Origin: Flaveria trinervia
Lineage: Eukaryota; Streptophyta; Magnoliopsida; Asterales; Asteraceae
DNA length: 64,000 bases
Assembly: GCA_025506515.1 (NCBI GenBank)
Contig: CM046452.1
Location: 100,284,559-100,348,558 of the forward strand
Direction of reading: 5' to 3'
This document shows positions 61,622-64,000 of the stretch, in pieces (position 1 is the first letter of the stretch; each line of letters opens with the position of its first letter). The position numbers and the translations under genes were made by a program. Below the pieces are notes generated by a model. It had not been told where the DNA came from. It was given only the letters and a program-made list of their open reading frames with translations, and did not search any database.

Positions 61622-64000
61622 CTAATATAACGTCTATCATATTTAAACTATAACTCCCTTCAAAATATACTTTTACTAGTAATATTTTCATACATGATTA
61701 CTATACACAGAAATGAAAATATAATATGTAAATTACAAATGAAGCAAAACTGCCCCCACTCTTGCCAAAGTTCAAACCACTTTTTTTTTTCTCTATGATC
61801 CTTGGATTCGAGGAAGGTTAAAATGAAAGCTCACAACGACTAAACCTTCTCATTTCTCACACCTAACTCATTGCAACATTTTTACACAATCTTGCCCTTA
61901 TCAAACAACTAAACACACTAGTTGTTCAATGCGTTAAAATAGGCAAGTCAATTAGGATGAATGACATATCAAATTGGGTTTTACATGAACAGTTAATTTA
62001 CTAGTATGTCACATCTAGGACTGTAACATGTCCATTCATATACATACATTTAAATTTAAATTTAGCCGATAGAATGAATGCTTACGAATACTTAAACTAA
62101 TACAGTTATTTGTTCGTGTAGTTTCAAAGGAAGTAACTTTATTTATGTTTGTTCAATTAAAAGGGTAAACAAATATTGGAAATCACAGTACATTTAACTA
62201 ATAAACGAAAATAAAAGTTTTATCAAGCAGTTAAAGAAAGTTTTTTTGAGTGTTCGATTTATTGAGGAATTTAGGGGTGTTAAAAAAAACTAAAACTAAA
62301 TCTTATCCGTAACCGAAAAGAAAAAGAACCAACTAATTTGGTTTTTGGTTAGGTTCCTATATGTATTTGAATTGTGAATATTGTTTTTGGTTCGTTTAAC
62401 GCACGATTACATAAAATCTTGCTCATTCGGTTTGTATCCTAATAAACCGAATAATGACTGGTTTAATCAGATAAACAACAGAGTAACCGAAATAAATTGG
62501 TTTAATTGGTTGAATTTGATCCATTTAAGATTATTTCCAATTAGGTTCGGTCTGATTAAAAGTTAGGCCTAAAAAAAATTTATAACCGACTAAACCGTTA
62601 AATGTTCAGTTGATCACTTTTATTGAAGATATAAAAATTTTATTATATCTAATATGCTTTTGTAACATAATATCATCATGACAATATCGTCTCTTTCTTT
62701 CTAACAGTTTTCATTTGATTTATTTTTTCCAGATTTCTTGTGATTATTTGATAATATTTTCTCGTAGCTAATTTTTTATATTACCCCTGTATTCCGTTAG
62801 AAATTAAAAATATACTAAATAGTTTATTTTGAAACATGATAAGAATTGGATATCTTACCAGCAAAAAGTTGATAACAGGATTGCGACCTACGCACGTTAT
62901 TTAGTTTAATTAATTTGTAAAGTTATTACTTAACAACATGATTAAGCTATTAGATCTTAGATTAGTTGAAACGATCTTAAACCCAACGATTTTAGTTAAA
63001 AAGTTGTGTTACTAATTATGCATTATGAAGCTTGTTAACTTGTGTTAGTAGTAGTTGTTGTCATCACAACCACCCCCCATCCAATACCACCAACAACCTA
63101 ACTTCTCATAACGGTTATCATGATGATCAGCTAGCACCACCTTTAATCACCCACTGGAATGTAGTTTTTTAACAACAATGTACGATCTAGTTTCGGATGA
63201 TATGTTTTATCCTTGGTTTTTAAGGCAAAGGCAACTCTTGAGGCGAGGGTTGGGGTTTTTGTAACACAAGGCGTATGTTGTACAAGAAGCGTAAGAAAAA
63301 TGTGATTTTTTGGGGGAAAATCCCTCTGAGGCGTGCGCTTCTTGTACGGAGGTGTTTTTTACTTCAAAATGGTATAAACGTTGCTAAAAAAGTTATACAT
63401 ACATGTAATTTATACATTAAAGCATAAATAAACATTATTTATAGCTATATTTTGGGTGGGGATACTGAAAACCTATAGGATTATATTAAAAAAAAAATTA
63501 TATCAACACTTAACGCGTACGAAAAGCCCTTCGTTTTTGCGCTTCGCGCTTCGGTTTTAAACCTTGTCACTTCGGTGCACTTCTCGTTTTTTTAAACTTA
63601 AAGTGTTATCTTAATCAGACCCATCTATTCGGTTTTCAGCTGGGACCGTATCCTCAACCTTCTTAAGAGTAATACTTAAACCGATAAATTTTTAATATTT
63701 AAATGTTATGTGTATCTTATTTTAACCGGTATTCACCTGAATAATTAACCACCACCAGCAGCAAGTGATAAGTATATCTTCAAACGGAAACTTGTGGGAA
63801 TGATTATTGTATGACAAGAAGTAGGCGATGCACATGGTGTAGCATGGCACATGGGTTAGGGGCCTGTGAGGTTGACACCATCATAAAATGTCAGCAAAAC
63901 GGAACTAAAAGTTAATACTTCAGTTGGAAGTGGACAATGCTTGTGTGTCACGTGTCTTTGTATCAATCTCAGTCGGGTCATCTTCAAGGAAAAATGGTTT
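61622..64000. other. Intergenic DNA to window end, no gene called
   Basis: 62285-62605 is rich in AACCGA/TTCGGTT-type phrases (old repeat). 63210-63600 holds GCGCTTCGCGCTTCGG-like repeat debris and a 12-bp perfect inverted repeat (63280-63291 with 63336-63347). Nothing coding was recognised. Confidence 0.5.

Overview
This is a plant nuclear window. Its genes carry GT-AG introns, the background is AT-rich, transposon debris is dense, and the three intact-looking genes are recognisable eudicot families. The small repeat families resemble ones I associate with Asteraceae (lettuce/sunflower relatives), but that family placement is inference only.

Layout. (1) 1-1520, minus strand: an RD21-type papain-like cysteine protease with a granulin domain; its 3' end lies beyond the left edge. 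(2) About 1.6-11.6 kb: gene-poor DNA with MITE-like elements, GGTGG minisatellites and a duplicated ~0.4-kb segment. (3) About 11.6-22.1 kb: a cluster of repeatedly duplicated, decayed exons (minus strand) of a small coiled-coil-like gene I do not recognise. One copy is split by a 582-bp solo LTR with a perfect 5-bp target duplication. (4) 22,248-29,654: a Mutator-like element (MULE) with ~150-bp terminal inverted repeats and a 10-bp target duplication. It holds a broken MURA-type transposase (minus) and, convergent to it, a broken GRF-zinc-finger/coiled-coil/membrane-anchor gene (plus). A 2,680-bp TG...CA element with its own 5-bp duplication and an internal tRNA-like Pol III promoter sits in the right inverted repeat. 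(5) 32,982-35,927, plus: an LRR receptor-like pseudokinase close to Arabidopsis At5g67200, interrupted by a single-base deletion. (6) 39,166-44,639, minus: a complete 23-exon kinesin-4 (FRA1/KIN-4A), 1,042 residues. (7) 44.9-64.0 kb: no convincing host gene. It holds a 1,485-bp TIR transposon with a 22-bp palindromic tandem array, two loci rich in a TATACG/CGTATA motif, a LINE fragment, an LTR fragment, a Helitron-like 3' end and CCGGTT-rich repeats.

The host genes do not form an operon-like unit. KIN-4A acts in cortical-microtubule transport and cell-wall deposition. The receptor is a membrane pseudokinase. The protease belongs to the vacuolar/ER-body proteolysis and senescence/defence class. 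The most unusual content is the MULE carrying a second, convergent GRF-type gene and the exon-duplication cluster. Exon boundaries of the protease, receptor and kinesin were set by eye from splice sites and reading-frame continuity. No alignment was run.
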